NCBI GenBank assembly: GCA_015680685.1
Contig: MNCI01004098.1
Coordinates: 411,725 to 475,724 of the forward strand
Direction of reading: 5' to 3'
Source: Gnetum montanum
Lineage: Eukaryota; Streptophyta; Gnetopsida; Gnetales; Gnetaceae
DNA: 64,000 nucleotides
Shown here piece after piece: positions 12,878-25,752 of the stretch; the first letter of the stretch is position 1, and each line of letters begins with the position of its first letter. Position numbers and translations under genes: made by a program. The notes below the pieces were generated by a model, which saw only the letters and a program-made list of their open reading frames with translations, was not told where the DNA came from and ran no database searches.

Positions 12878-13215
12878 TAGTATAAATTCTTTAGATGAAA
12901 TGCATTAAAATTTCTAGGTAACTTATATCCTTGCAAATCAGCAATTTTGTGAACATTAGGGCCAATGACATTTGTAACTTGGAATGGGCTTGACCACATA
13001 TGAGAAAACTTACTTTGAGAATATATTTAACCAAATTCTCTATCTCTCTTAAGGACTAGATCTCCTATTTTAAAGACTTTACGTGCATATCTCCTATCAA
13101 ACCACCTTTTAATAATTTTTTGATGATTGAGATTACAAAAATCGATACACAACTGTAATTTGCTTCTTTGTTTTCTATCAAGCACTAAATCTAATGTCCA
13201 ACTTGAATGTTTCAT
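12878..13215 (-). pseudogene. Integrase C-terminal remnant of element D
   Basis: On the minus strand: QRSKLQLCIDFCNLN, then RWFDRRYARKVFKIGDLVLK, KFSHMWSSPFQV, IADLQGYKLP and NAFHLKNLY before a stop at 12878. This is the familiar end of Ty3/gypsy integrases of the Athila/Tat type, where the FK.GDLVLK piece is followed by a .F...W.GP(Y/F).V piece. One stop breaks it just after DREFG. It lies close behind the protease remnant, so RT, RNase H and the catalytic part of integrase have been deleted. Confidence 0.7.
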
Positions 13216-13289
13216 AAGATGAATAATTTATGTTCTAAAAGCTCATCAAGTTCTTCTTTCATCCAAGTTTCAATCTTAGGTCTAACAAG

Positions 13290-14026
13290 TCAAGGATTTT
13301 GTAGGTCATCAAATACAGCTTCTCTAGGAACATGTTCAATGGATATGTCATCAAAATTTAGCACACCTTCTAGTTTTTTGATGGTTGGAATATCATTTAT
13401 ATCTTTGTCCTTTCCTAAAGGTGGCGGGTCACTTAAAAGAACTATTTTTATATCAGGTTGATGACAAGGCAAGGTATCTTCATAGATTTCTTTACGTTTA
13501 CTAAAAGAAAGAGGATTTATTTCTAAAATTTCACTCTTATGGTCATTTATAAGATGTTCACGAACCCAACATCAATAACTTTAATATAAAGATTAGTATT
13601 TTGATTTTCCAAAGATTGATTTTGCTAATCCAAGGTTGTAACTACTTGTTTATAAAAAGGCTCTCTTAGTATGACCATATATTTAAATTTTCCTTTGCTA
13701 AGGATTAATATTTTTGAGAAATATAACCTAAATAAATCCCCAAACTTGGATTCAAAAGTCCTAGATAAGAAAACACCATAAGTGGGTGACATGTCAACTA
13801 CTAAGATATCTGTATAACATGTAAATGTAGGGTATTGTTTAAGTTGTACTTTCACTTCTTTTAATGACCCTACTACAAGTATGTTAGATTCATTAAGTTG
13901 TATTACACTTCTCACTTGTGGTAGCATGCATGATCCTAAGGTTTTACATACCTCAAGTGGAATGACACTAACTATTATGCTAGAATCCATCAAACAATTA
14001 TGGACATTCTTTCCTAAAATAATCAA
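13290..14026 (-). pseudogene. Retroviral-type aspartic protease region of element D
   Basis: The minus-strand frame 14026-13625 contains NCLMDSSIIVSVIP, matching the LIDSGA-type active-site loop of gypsy proteases with Asp kept and Gly replaced by Ser. It is followed by LNESNILVVGSLKEV and FTCYTDILVVD, in the usual order for this domain. A second minus-strand frame (13472-13290) continues toward the place where RT should start but shows no RT motif. Expected role when active was to cut the Gag-Pol polyprotein. Confidence 0.6.
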
Positions 14027-14249
14027 AGTTGTTAAGAAAGGAGGTTGATCTATCTTGCTTCACATGGAATTATTTGCATTCTATATTGATAACGTGTTAG
14101 GAATTTTTGCAAAGTTAGCTTGCCTTTCAAAGGTTGGGGATCTTTCTTTATCGATTTTAGGTGTATGAACTATCTTTTCAATCACCTCTTTCATTTCATT
14201 AAAATGTAGGAGATCATACATTGAAATGTTTGCTTTAACTCCTTTCAAA

Positions 14250-15700
14250 TCCTCATGTAGATCATAAGCCTTATGTACTTCTTTGGTTTCTTTTTGAGGT
14301 GGAGTTCTTCTAAATATAGAAAAGGGGTTTGGTCATGGTGGGGCATTTGCTTAGATGATCCAATTTGATTACTTATGTTATTTTGACTAGGAGCTCTTTT
14401 GTTTGAAAGAGTATAAGGATCATTCCTAGTTTGTTGTTGTGTGTTGTTCATAATGTTGCTAAGTCTATGGTTGCAAGTGTTATTTGGATTGGGATCACTT
14501 ATCATAACTTGTTCTCATGAGGGAACCTCTTCATTTTTTTTTCATGAGGTACATTCGAGACCATAATAGGGTCTTTTCCACTTCATTGATTTTGGGCATT
14601 CTCATCATAAAATGTTAAAAATTGAGGATAAATTTTAATAGAATGTTATCTCATGTTATTAAGATGATAATAATCATCATTGATTGATGTACTTGGCTTT
14701 TCAAATTGTATGGAAACCTTGTTGTTGTTTTGCTTTAGTTTAACTACTTCATTGGAAAGCTTTTGAAGTAAAGTCAATATCTAGGTCATTTGATTTTGAG
14801 TTTGAGTTGTAGGTTCAACAGGATTGGATATCCCATTTGGGTTTATAATTAATTGGATTAAGGCTTTTTATTGGTCATCATTCAAACCAATGTTGGATGG
14901 TAGAAATGAACAAAATGTGGGATCTTGAAAATAGCTATCTCTAGGTTGAGTCATTTGAAGGGGAGTGGGAGTTTGAAACATAATATTGATCATTGGGAAA
15001 GTTGGTAAAGGTAGAGGACTAGATTGCATAGGGTTACTAACACTCATGATCCCGAATTGGGTTTGAATGCTATTCATGAGGGTAATTTGTTCTAACTTGA
15101 TGGCTTTGGCCATCGCTCCCTATATTTTTATTATGTTGGGATTAGATTTGATGGCATAAGCAAAGAATGGATTGATGGTAAAGAGGTAGAATTTTAGAAT
15201 ACCATTAAGCTATGGGTGCATTTCATTTGGCACATAGGCAAGTTCATGAAGGAATCTTAGATTGTAATCTTGAACATTTTTCCTAGGTAGCTTTCTTAAG
15301 CTTGTGAAGTTGCTTGCTGCTATGATTCGGTTAGTGAACTTGTCAAACTGAAGCAGGAACTTATTTTTGAATTCTTGACATGAGTTAATGGAGGCATTAG
15401 GGAGCATCAAACACCATTGGGTGGCTTTGCTTCTAAAATTTCTCATAAATAATTTACATGCTATGTCATTTTGTACAATGTTATGGATCCCTAGTAAGGT
15501 TTCAAAACATTCTATATGTTGGCAAGCATCACTAGTAAGGGTTGTGGGATTGAAGAACAAGTTTATGTTTTAGAGTGATTTTGGGATATCATGATAGTTA
15601 GCAAAGTTAAAGGGGTTTCTTACCAAGGGAGTCGAGGGTTGATTGGCTACCATCCTAGTTCGAGTTCTTTTAAGAATAGAACTTGGAAAACATGAAGCTC
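14250..15700 (-). pseudogene. Gag remnant of element D
   Basis: The minus-strand frame 15560-15210 carries a Retrotrans_gag pattern: a helical run ending KLFMRNFRSKATQWC, then SCQEFKNKFLLQFDKF, then KLPRKNVQDYNLRFLHE. Downstream (15113-14245) are Pro/Gln/Asn-rich pieces such as QTQFGIMSVSNPMQSSPLP, as expected for the gag tail. Several stops. No clear zinc knuckle was seen. Confidence 0.65.
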
Positions 15701-16320
15701 ATTATTTTTTTAATGTAAAGTGATGAGTAGCTGGCCGGTTAGGGGTAGAGGTAAATGATTCTTGTTGGGAGGGTTTTTTCATAAAACAAGAATCATAGAA
15801 TATAAATGTTAAAATAAAACTATAAAATTGAGTAAAAAGAAATAAGTATTAAAATAATATTTTTTTGACAAAAAAAACACTAAAATATGCTACATAAAAA
15901 ATTTTAAAGAAATAAATGCATGGACTTATAATATTTATGAAATTTAAAAGGATGAAAATGAAATGCAAAATTTTAGAAAAATGAATTTAAAACTAAATGA
16001 TTAATAAAACCACCTTACCAAAGTTAGGACTTAGGTAAGGATTTCCAAAATTAGAACTAGGAAAAGAACGTTTAGGATTTTGGTAATGAAAATGACAATA
16101 TTCAAGAAAGAGGAAACACTAATTTTTCTATAAAAAAAGTAGAAAATAAAGGGTTTGGAGATAGTGATTTTCAATAGGAAGCACAAGAAAATAAAATTTA
16201 GGAAAAACAATGGTTTTGAAACAAAAAAAAATAGGATCATGAACAAGAAAACTGATATGTTAGAAAATGGAAAAACAAAAGCTAAAAGTGTAGGCCCTCC
16301 TTTTAGCACCAAAAATATGT

Positions 16321-17500
16321 TGATTTGTAAATTTTGGACACACCAACACCTAGGAAAAACTCATTTAAGCATACTATTATCTAGAATGCCTCTTGTATGG
16401 GTATGGAAACCCAAGAATAGTCTTAGCTAAAAAGGGCTATGTGATGTTCTAAAAAAAGGTAAATTAAACTAGAAAATTAGAAAAATTTTAAATTGAATAA
16501 TAATCATAAATTTTAAAACTTGATGAAAAATAGTAAAATGACTACTAAATTTAAAAATTCTTCTCCGTTGCCTATTACTGCCACTTGCTATTACTAGTTG
16601 TTGTCAATGTTTGGTTGCCTAATAGTAGCACTACGTATGTGTAGGAGATGGATGAGGAAAATAAGAAGCACCCCAAATAGCAGTACAAACATTGCCAAAA
16701 TACGAACACGATCTTGGTCTCCAACAAGATTAGCCACTCTAGACCATCTATTACTATTGGTTGGTGATACACACTACCTCCAATTACAAATGCATGGCAT
16801 TATCTGCCATGTTTTCCATGACCCGCTTGCATCTACTAGCATCTACATGCTACTACTATTGATGGTTGCTACTGTAGTTCATGCGTTGACCTATAGATGT
16901 AACTAGCTGCTATTGATCATCATTGAATGTGTTATCATTGTTGCTACCACCTACCAATGCACTACTATCATTGGCCTAATAGTCTATGCATAATGAGGGA
17001 TCTATAGAGAGAGAGGCCCATTGATTCCTAGATGTCACCTAGTGGTGGGAGAGACCTTGCCTTCCATAGTTGCAAATGCTACCTTGCTAATGATCACTTG
17101 CCACTCATGTGCTCTACCTCCTCTACTAATGAGAGAGACCTCAATCTTGCTCCCCTTTGATTTTATAGTGGCTATAGCTAATGTAAATGAATGTCCATGT
17201 CCACACCTGCAGCCATTACATCCACCACATTGTCCAAGTGACCATCACCTAACATTTTCCACCTCTAAAGCTATTAGATAACTGCTACCATTACATAACT
17301 ATGATGTCTATCATTGTTGGCTAGCTCTAGCTATCACTACTAAACCATTGTTGGATGTTGAAGACCATGATGATGTTTCTTCAGTGGGAATGATGATCCA
17401 TTCTCTAATGAAATCTAGTATTGGTCCTACTAGTTGTAAATTCAAAGCCCATAGATTTTTCGTGTTTTTAAGATTCCTAAAAGATGATGTAATTACTTTG
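16321..17500 (-). repeat. Right (5') LTR of element D, first part
   Basis: Matches the left LTR from 8819 to about 10030 with many single-base differences, so the element is old. It is broken at 17500 by insertion of element B and resumes at 26620. Confidence 0.75.
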
Positions 17501-18380
17501 TGATGAGTCATCATTGTGTCAACCCCGATATCGAATACTTGATATTGAGGCTTTGATATTGGATACATGATATCAAGTCCCAAGAAATGATGTTGGATAT
17601 CCAATATCATCTCTTCTATACTAGCCTAGAAATACAACACTTGGGTGCATGGTTGGAACATAGTTTTAGTCATCATTTTTTTATTGTCTTTCTTAGATTT
17701 CTAAATTCAAGTTTTTTTATTCCTAGTGCATGCTCATAGTGTGATGTTTGTGATTGTATAACATTCTTATTCAAGTGTGACATACTTGGACACATTACAT
17801 GACTAGAAATAAAGATCATGATTACTTTTATCATTGCAGCATCCACTTAGATGATTGTTGTTTTCAATTGTTTAATTATTTACTATTTTCCTTAGTTAAT
17901 ATTTTCATTTATTACTCTTTATGATTCCTATAATTAAGCAAAATGAGTATAGCTAATCATGAGTGCTCAAGTATAATTACTTGGTAATTCAGCAATGTAC
18001 TATTTGGCAAACCTAGTGATGTATGCTTGGCAATAGCCTTGGTGGTTATACAAAGTCCAAGGCATGTGTGAAAAATTAGGAATAGATATTCATTGCATGT
18101 AGGCTAGCTTAGGTTTTACTTTCCATTATTCATTAGCTTAATTAGTTTATCTCTTTATTGTCATTAGGAGAAGCATAGGATTAGACAACATCACATGCCT
18201 CACTTTGGACTAAACCATATGTGACAAAGCTACAACTAGTCTAAGTGGGAAGATAGCAAACTACAATCAAAGCATAATGATTTAGATGCACAACTAGTCC
18301 CATCCATGGAATTCAACCAATTCATGTGTGAACACTTGTGATTCATACAGTTGGATGTAGGGATACCTCACCACTCATCA
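17501..18380 (+). repeat. 5' LTR of copy B
   Basis: 880 bp, TGATGAGTCATC to CCACTCATCA. The GATATC-type cluster lies at 17524-17605. The TATA box expected at about 17623 reads CCTAGAAATA, damaged compared with CCTATAAATA in the 3' LTR. It differs from the 3' LTR at many sites plus a short insertion, so the insertion is old. Confidence 0.85.
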
Positions 18381-18402
18381 TTAGGGTTGTTGCTAGGATT
18401 GG
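18381..18402 (+). promoter_or_regulatory. Decayed primer-binding site, tRNA-Asp type
   Basis: TTAGGGTTGTTGCTAGGAT follows the 5' LTR. Copy C has the clearer form TGGCATCGTTACTAGGGA at 49649-49632. Both look like worn versions of the complement of the tRNA-Asp 3' end commonly used by plant Ty3/gypsy elements of the Athila/Tat side. Confidence 0.6.
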
Positions 18403-18502
18403 TGCTAGTTATCTAGATTACTTATATCATACGCGATCACTGTAAACTCATTAATGATATATCTTTCAAAAAATATTAAATCACACACATCATTAACTAG
18501 AA

Positions 18503-20925
18503 ATGATGTCTCTTTTACAAGGAAGTGATAATTCATTGTATAGTGAAAACATTCATTACAGAACTAAAGAGATATATGGTGAAGAAAATTAGAGTGATCA
18601 ACTTTATGTAGGGGTCTCATATGTTCATGACCATCCTAGTGACACTCGAAGACTACATTCACCTAAGGCAAACAATCTTAGGGAGGATGAAGTAAGTCCT
18701 AGACTAGAGGAGGCCTCAAGGCCTAAGACCTCTTCAAAACTAAGAAGCAATAAATCAAGGGGCCCTAGGAAACACAATAAAAACCATGTAAATCCTTCCA
18801 GTTCCTTGTCTTCTTCTTCCCCTTCAATGTCTAGTTCTGATGAAGATGAACAAAGGTATGGATATAAAGCTCCACTAAAAGGTCAAAATCAAAACAAAAA
18901 TTAAACCTGAAGGAACACTTGAGGTCATCAACATGAACATGGGAAAAATTGTCACCATCAACCAAATAAACATTTCCCTCACAACTTATCTAATGAAAAT
19001 GAACCCTTCTTAGCCACTAAGAGCCTAATACAGATTATAGAGGAAGCTAAGAGATCTTGTAGGCATTGCAAAAAGAGTCACCTACCTAGGCTTGATATGA
19101 ATAATATTCTTATATTTGTAGGAGGCTATGATTTGGATCCAAAACATCATTTACAAGCCTTCCATGATGCCTGTATCTCATATAACATTGAAAGTGGATG
19201 GCAAAAACTTAAGCTCTTTCCTAGGACATCAGTTAATAAAGCTGAAGTGTGGTCAACTCTTTAATGAGAAATACCAAACCTATGGGAGTGTGTCCAACCT
19301 GAGGAGACAGATCCAAGGATGGAAGTAAGAACAACATGAACCCTTGGACATGGCCTTAGATAGATATTATTCCCTATTGAATGAATGCCTAGGCCATGGT
19401 TTCTATGAGGAAAGGTAACTTTTCCACATCATATATGGGCTTCATAATGAAACAAGGGAGACCCTTGGGATGTATGCTCCAAGTCAATTATATGAACTGC
19501 AAATCCATCAGATTTGAGAGCTAATTGAGCATGTGGAAAAAGAAGAAGAAGATCTATGCAAATGAAAGAACATTGAGAAACATCACTAGGACCCAACTCT
19601 TCAATAGAAGGAGGTCCATATCTATGGTAAGGAGAAAGAAATTATTCTCGATAAGGTGATCCCACAACAAACCTTGCTGATACAGAATTCTATGGATGAA
19701 GTTGAAGTAAAGTTTAATAGGATTTCAAAATGGATATATGAAAATGTTACAACTCTTGTTAAGATAGTCAAGGAGAGAATCATGCAAAACAAACCAAGTG
19801 ATCATAATAAACAAAGGAAGTAGAACCAAGAAACAACTAGGAACACATTTCAGAAAATAGGAAAAATGGCTAAAGAATGTGAGGCCATAGACTTAACCAC
19901 AAATGAAGATAATGGATGTGACATCTACACATATGACCATTTGAAGGGCCATTGTCCAATCTTGTTACATCTACATGAGCATTGTGTAGGTGCACTAAAT
20001 CTGAAGTTTGTACAAAAGCACATGCCCAGGAGTTTTCCTTTTCCACATAGTAAACATAGACAACGCTACAATCAATCATACCATCCTAGGGGCCCTAATT
20101 ACTAGCCTCAAGACTATCATCAATTACAGTGGCAAAAACCCACATTCGTGGGGGAGGCCACCACCAAATCAACCTTATCCCTCCTATTAGCCAAAATTGC
20201 ACAGATATTACTTTCAACACCCTATTTCTCAACTAAATCTACATCCTCTACTTTAAACTACCACTATCACTCTTTGGAGTACCATCAACCCATGATATTC
20301 CCTAAGGGATCACCACCTCGTGCCTCTTACCATTCATCCTATCCTCAATATTCTCACACTCCACCTTATTATACACCATTGCCAATGACACCAAAAGGTT
20401 CAGCATCACAATATCAACAAACGAATGCCACTTGTGCTACAAATGTGCCTAGAAATGCTGATACTAGTAGGTTTCCACAGCAAATTCAAAAACGTTCTTT
20501 CTTTAGAAAGGGCTACAAGTAGACGTAAAGCACTTCTAGGCCTACCACATCATCCAAACCAACACAATGCCAATCTAGTGCAATGTCTTCCTTTTCACAA
20601 TCAACATCCTCTACAGTTACTCCAATCCAAATCCCAAACAATAAATCTAATAGTGTGGGAAGACCAATGAATCCATGCATACCATATCATGATCTAGTAT
20701 GCAATCATGGGTCACACATTCGCAACATTAACACATCTCATACCCTGATTCATTGTACATTTAACAATTAATTATGTGACCAACAATTTATATACCCATT
20801 CTCTACAACACCAAAAGGCATCCTGTGGCTTGGGAATGACTAGATACCAATGTTTTATACATGCATTGGCATTACCAAATGTTTAGTCATGGGAGACACC
20901 TCCCATTCTAATATTTAGGATTAAT
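18503..20925 (+). pseudogene. Gag of copy B, decayed
   Basis: Starts at ATG 18503 (MMSLLQGSDNSLYSE), the same start as in copy C on the minus strand near 49530. A Ser-rich acidic stretch (SSSLSSSSPSMSSSDEDE, about 18790-18850) precedes the gag core: DMNNILIFVGGYDLDPKHHLQAFHD (19087 onward), a W..L.....KYQT piece, then ALDRYYSLLNECLGHGFYEE and HIIYGLHNETRETLGMY, the pattern of Retrotrans_gag. The C-terminal part is Pro/Ser/Gln/His-rich. A late piece, VCNHGSHIRNINTSH (about 20698-20743), may be a damaged zinc-binding knuckle. Stops and frameshifts are numerous. Confidence 0.75.
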
Positions 20926-22259
20926 AAGTATTTTTCATCCTATTTTTACAATTTTTTGTAATTTTCTTATTTCTTAATACAATTTTTCCTATTCCTTCCA
21001 ACTTTTCCTATTTGTTGTTTTCATTTTCTTTGTCATGTAATCTCACTTGTGAATAAAACAATCATGTAGCCCATTGAGGTGAGGTTTTCTCTATTTTGTC
21101 GAGTCATAAGGGACTAATTATTTGAACAATGAGACCACATCATACATTCACTTATTCCATGAATAAGAGGTTCTTACCTTAGTATAATAATCTTCTTTTT
21201 CATCATCCAACCTAATAATCAATTAATAATCATTATACTTTGGGTAGAAGAGTGTAGAACCAAGGAGAAATGTAAAGGGTGTGACATCAAGGGGATTTGT
21301 GGATTCTCTTTGGTCACTTCTGTATGTTCTATCATGTTGCTTCAATTGTAATTATATCCTTGTAGATCTAAAAAAAATGCAAGTAAGAGTCACATAACAA
21401 GGCATTGAAAAACTTTCTAAGGGTTCCATTGGAAAGACATGTACCCATGCTTGAAGGTTGGTAGCTTCTCAAAACCCATAAAAAACCAAAAAAAAAAAAA
21501 AGAGATGTGTGCCATAAATAAGCTTCTTCCTTGGACAAAATGCCAAGTGATGTTAGCCCTTGCAACTATGATAGTCTTATGGTTATTAGCCATAAGGATG
21601 AAAGAATGCAATGTCATTGACATGTGGTTTGGACTTGGTTTGAATCTTGGAAAGAAGGGCTAATGATTACTTAACCATTAATAACACATAGGGGTTCATT
21701 ATGCCTTTAGTAAGACACCTCACATCCCAATTTCTATAATCCTTTCTACAATACATCTTCTCTCACTATTCATATGATCCTAACTTGTGGTTTTGTGTAA
21801 CATAGAGTTATTATCTCAAATTGGTGGTTTTCACATGTATGTTTTTTTGCATAGGTATGTGTTGCATTCAACCCCTTTAGTGCCTATGGACATTTTTAGG
21901 CATGGTTGCACAACGGTATCATTGACTGGAGCTTGCTTTGGGAAGAATCCACTTGTGTAAATTTTGTGACTTGTACTTGTTTGACACAACCACATCATTC
22001 TTTATCTTCTAAGCCCTTACTTGTTAAATTTAATAGTTTCCCTTATCATGTAATTGATCCATTTCACAACATCAATTTAATGCCATTTTTCATACATCTT
22101 GTAAGGTTTTTAACATCAACAACTCCACCTTCTACACTTTTGGTGCCTAAAATTAATTTTTCACTTACCCCAAAACAATGGACCTAATCTCAAACCTTCC
22201 AACCAATCATAGAGCTTTATTAATAATGCTTAGTACCCTCATTCAATGCACATTCATGG
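20926..22259. other. Non-coding spacer between gag and ORF2 of copy B
   Basis: About 1.3 kb with no supported ORF. It is colinear with the spacer in copy C (about 45650-47050, minus strand). Shared pieces include GACACCTCCCATTCTAATAT, AAGACATGTACCCATGCTTG and GTTGCATTCAACCCCTTT. Its conservation between copies shows it is part of the element rather than a later insertion. Confidence 0.6.
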
Positions 22260-22340
22260 ACCCCAATATTGACTACCCAATATCAACTTAGACATGATGT
22301 CAAATACCCAATATCGGATTTGACAAAACCTATATATATG
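22260..22340 (+). promoter_or_regulatory. Promoter-like region upstream of ORF2 (copy B)
   Basis: Three AATATC-type words (near 22266, 22279 and 22312) lie just before TATATATA at 22331-22338. This repeats the arrangement in the LTR, where a cluster of GATATC words precedes the TATA box. Copy C has the same layout at 45570-45625 on the minus strand, with CTATAAATAG at 45585-45576. ORF2 starts about 510 bases downstream here and about 550 in C. It suggests ORF2 was expressed from its own promoter. Confidence 0.5.
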
Positions 22341-22850
22341 ATCCCCACAGTGCCCAAACTTCATTCTCATCATTTTCAACAAGGAAAATTTTTCAAATTT
22401 TCTTTTGCAACTCAGAGCTCTACACAACCAACTTCTACTTGCAATATTTCACCTTGTATAACTCTGATTTCCATACCATCTAAACCTATCCAAACCTAAA
22501 GTTCTAGGGGGGTACTTACATGTGAAACTTGAGCCAATTTTTCAAAGTTTGTTATCACCTAGAGGATATTATAAGGGTAGGAGTGTCAAAATTCTTAAGT
22601 ATTATAATAAACAATCAATCACATTAATTCCAGAAACCTTAATTTCTTCACCCAATGGACTATAACCATCATTATAAGCCACACCTAAGGAAAAGGAACC
22701 AATTGTATAAGATTATACAAGAAGATAGACACTTTTTGGGCAACCATATGAACCAATGAACTTAATGAAACTAAGGCCATGAGTAAGGTATAAACCTATT
22801 AATGACACATAATAATACCTTAGTAACATCCAATCTTCGATTGATTGCAA

Positions 22851-25560
22851 ATGGCCCCAAAAAGAGGAACATAAGGAGCAGTTTCATAGGGAGTGCCCAA
22901 ATGCCCAAGGGATGGTAGGGGCCAACAAGGTGAGCATGTGAAGCAAAAGGATCAAGAAGCCCAATCCTTCAATATTCATCAAAAGGCTCCAATTACTAGG
23001 CAATCGATCCAAGGAGAGGGTATAGACCCCCAAGCTCCTACACAGGGACAACATCTCACATTGTTCACAGAATGCCTTGAAGAAATTCAAGAGAAATATG
23101 TATTGATCATAGTCATCGTGGAGATGAACTTTAACCCATTCATGGCATTCGCTCCTAAATCTATTCAAACGCAACTCTATGCAACATCCTTGTGGTTGAT
23201 TCTTTCATACAGTGGTGAGTGGTACCTTGGAGGAACATACCAATTCTAGCACAACAAAAAGGAAGGCAACATCATAAACATTTGTAAAGTCAATGTCTCA
23301 TTCTCAATCAAAGCAATCATAGAAGCTCTTAATCTGCCAAATGAGGGGGCTAAGTTAGCCCATCTATCTATAAGATCTAACCTTAATACTAGAAAGTTAT
23401 GGCTAAGGTGGGCATAGGGCAAGGCTAATAAAATATATAATAGATTGACTCTAGAAGAGAGGACATACTTCAAGATAGGCACATATCACCTTTTCCCAAC
23501 CAAAGGGCTTAATAAAATTTCAACCTATGCTGCCAAGGAAAGCGCCATCCTAATGGGAAAATACGCAACCAATCTTCCCTGATTATATTACACAAAAATT
23601 CAAAGGTGGATTGAAGAGAAAAAGGCAAGGAAGCTAACACTTCCATTCCCTTTCCTAATTAGAAAGCTATGCAAATGTGCTAAAATCCTAGGATACACAA
23701 ATGATGCTCCTAGGAATGCTCAAAATGCTTCCTTTGTTGAACTCCCTAAAGTTGCAGCACCAAGGAAAGACCTTGGTGAGGAACAAGAACCAAAAAAGGA
23801 AGCAAAACCTAAGAAAGAAGCTGAATAAGAGTTTGAACGGTGTCACATGTTGCAAGTTACACCTTCACCGCTAAAAGACTATAAGTCAACAATGAGCCAT
23901 TTGCAGAAAATTTTTAAAACATTGAGTTGGGAAAGTAGAGAGGAATCTAGCCTCTTTAGAGTCATCAATGACACTGTGTATTCCACTATCTCGATAGATC
24001 CAACAAGGGGATAGATCTCATTGTAATCAAGAAGAAAATCCCAATGGTCATGAAAAATCTCTGGTAATGCTACATCTTTTTAAGTGATGCCTGAAATAGG
24101 AGAAGGTGCCACAATACTGGTAATGTAGCATCAAGATGTGGTAGGTGCAAAAAAAGTGATTACAAATCACATTAAATAATCATTCAATGTGCCTATTGTG
24201 TGCCCAATAGATCTAACTAGGACCAAAGATGCACAAATGCTCATTGGGACTTTGATGACTCTTGTGGCACATGAGGATGTGTTAGATCAATTGTTGCAAA
24301 TAGGGCAAGTGATAACCACCTTGTTTGACATCCCTAGTGATGTCACTATAATGTAGTCAAACCTCATAGCCACCAAAGGAAAGCTAGTCATGGCTAAGAC
24401 TAGGGCAGAGCACGCAGTAACAAAAGTGTAGTTGTTACAATAGGAGCTAGCTACCCTAAGAGTTGAACGACGAGATCCTACTTGGTTTGTCACACCGAAC
24501 CAACTAAAGTAATTCAAAAAAAAAGTAGCTAATCAAGCTAAATGAGGAGAATAAATTTTTGGAACAAGAAATAGAGAAGGCCATCTAGAATTCATCCACT
24601 ACAGAAGAACAATCATATGCTCATAAAAATGCATTGATCAGCACCCAGGAGGAAAATAAATAGCTCCTAGTAAAGAACTCAAGGTTCACCAGCATCAAAC
24701 AATAGAAGAATTTTCTAGAAGAAAGTGTCAATCAATTGAGGAAACAACTAATGAGGGTTAACCAAGATATCTGTAGATTGGCCAAGGAAAATATAACCCT
24801 CTCAATGGAGGAGGTCTGCACCATTCGATAGAAGTTGGCAATTGAAATAAGCACATGGTAGAATGAGACTAAGAAACATGAAACACTAAGAGAACATTTT
24901 TACAACCATGTAGGCATGTAAAAATAGATAAAAAAAATAGAAATCCAAATGGCTAAAGCCCACATTGGATCCATGTTAGCACAAAATCTTGATTGGCAGT
25001 CAATTTTGAATACTTATGCACTAGTCCATTAGGTAGAGGTGAAAAATAAAGACTTGCAAATCGAAGACTTGAAAGAATACATGGCATTAGCTAACCTCAG
25101 ATATGGTAACCTTTTCATGTTAATAACTATTCAGCCTAGAAATGAGCTAGAGAAATAGGTAGTCACCACCTATGTGATATACAAGAAAGAGCTTGCAAAT
25201 AGAAAAGCTACTTTGTAGAAACTACATGTGGAAAACTCAAAACTTGAGATGGTTAAAGCTTGCTACAATGGACAAAAGGATGTCACTTCAGACCTAACCT
25301 AGCTAGTAGACTCATAGATTATCATGAATTCAAAGAAAAGGCTAGGGCATTTGAAGAAGAGCGATGGCAATTCATAGCCTAGTACATGAAGGCCAAAAAA
25401 ATGTTTTCATAGCTGCCATGTCAGCACACATCAGCTCAGTAGCCTAGATGATACAGGATCCATGGATAAAAGAAGAAAATTTACAAGTGCTCCTCAACCA
25501 TTACAAATTTTAGAAGTGTGGAAACAAAGGAAAGAAACCAATGGAGGAGTCACCACCTCT
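22851..25560 (+). pseudogene. ORF2 of copy B: plant-transposon-type domain plus coiled coil, decayed
   Basis: Begins MAPKRG at 22851, the same start as in copy C (45023, minus strand). The N-terminal half contains NLPNEGAKLAHLSIRSN, then YFKIGTYHLFPTKGLN and KISTYAAKESAILMGKY, then FPFLIRKLCKCAKILG (about 23330-23690). This order of pieces resembles the putative plant transposon protein domain seen in many plant retroelement ORFs; that is a resemblance by eye, not a search result. The second half (about 24150-25400) is a long Glu/Lys/Gln/Leu coiled coil, with LRKQLMRVNQDICRLAKEN and DLKEYMALANLRYGNL. It is broken by many stops, often where Gln or Trp stood. The role is unknown; a structural or targeting protein is possible. 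It is not a polymerase. Confidence 0.65.
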
Positions 25561-25752
25561 AGGAACTACATGGGTTTCAGTTTTATGTTTTATAATTTTG
25601 TGTCTTGATTTTGTAAAAACACCACTATGACATGTATAAGTCCATTTTTTGTTGTCTCAGGTAGTCAATAATTTCATACCTTCCCAAAACATTTTGTAAA
25701 GAACTTGTTCCTCATTTACTCGAGGATGAGTTTTCATTTAGCCGTGGGGTTA

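Noticed and set aside
17021..17281. Open frames inside the LTRs of element D (also 9579-9815)
   Set aside because: Both lie within LTR sequence; the frames are not preserved between the two LTR copies beyond simple homology.
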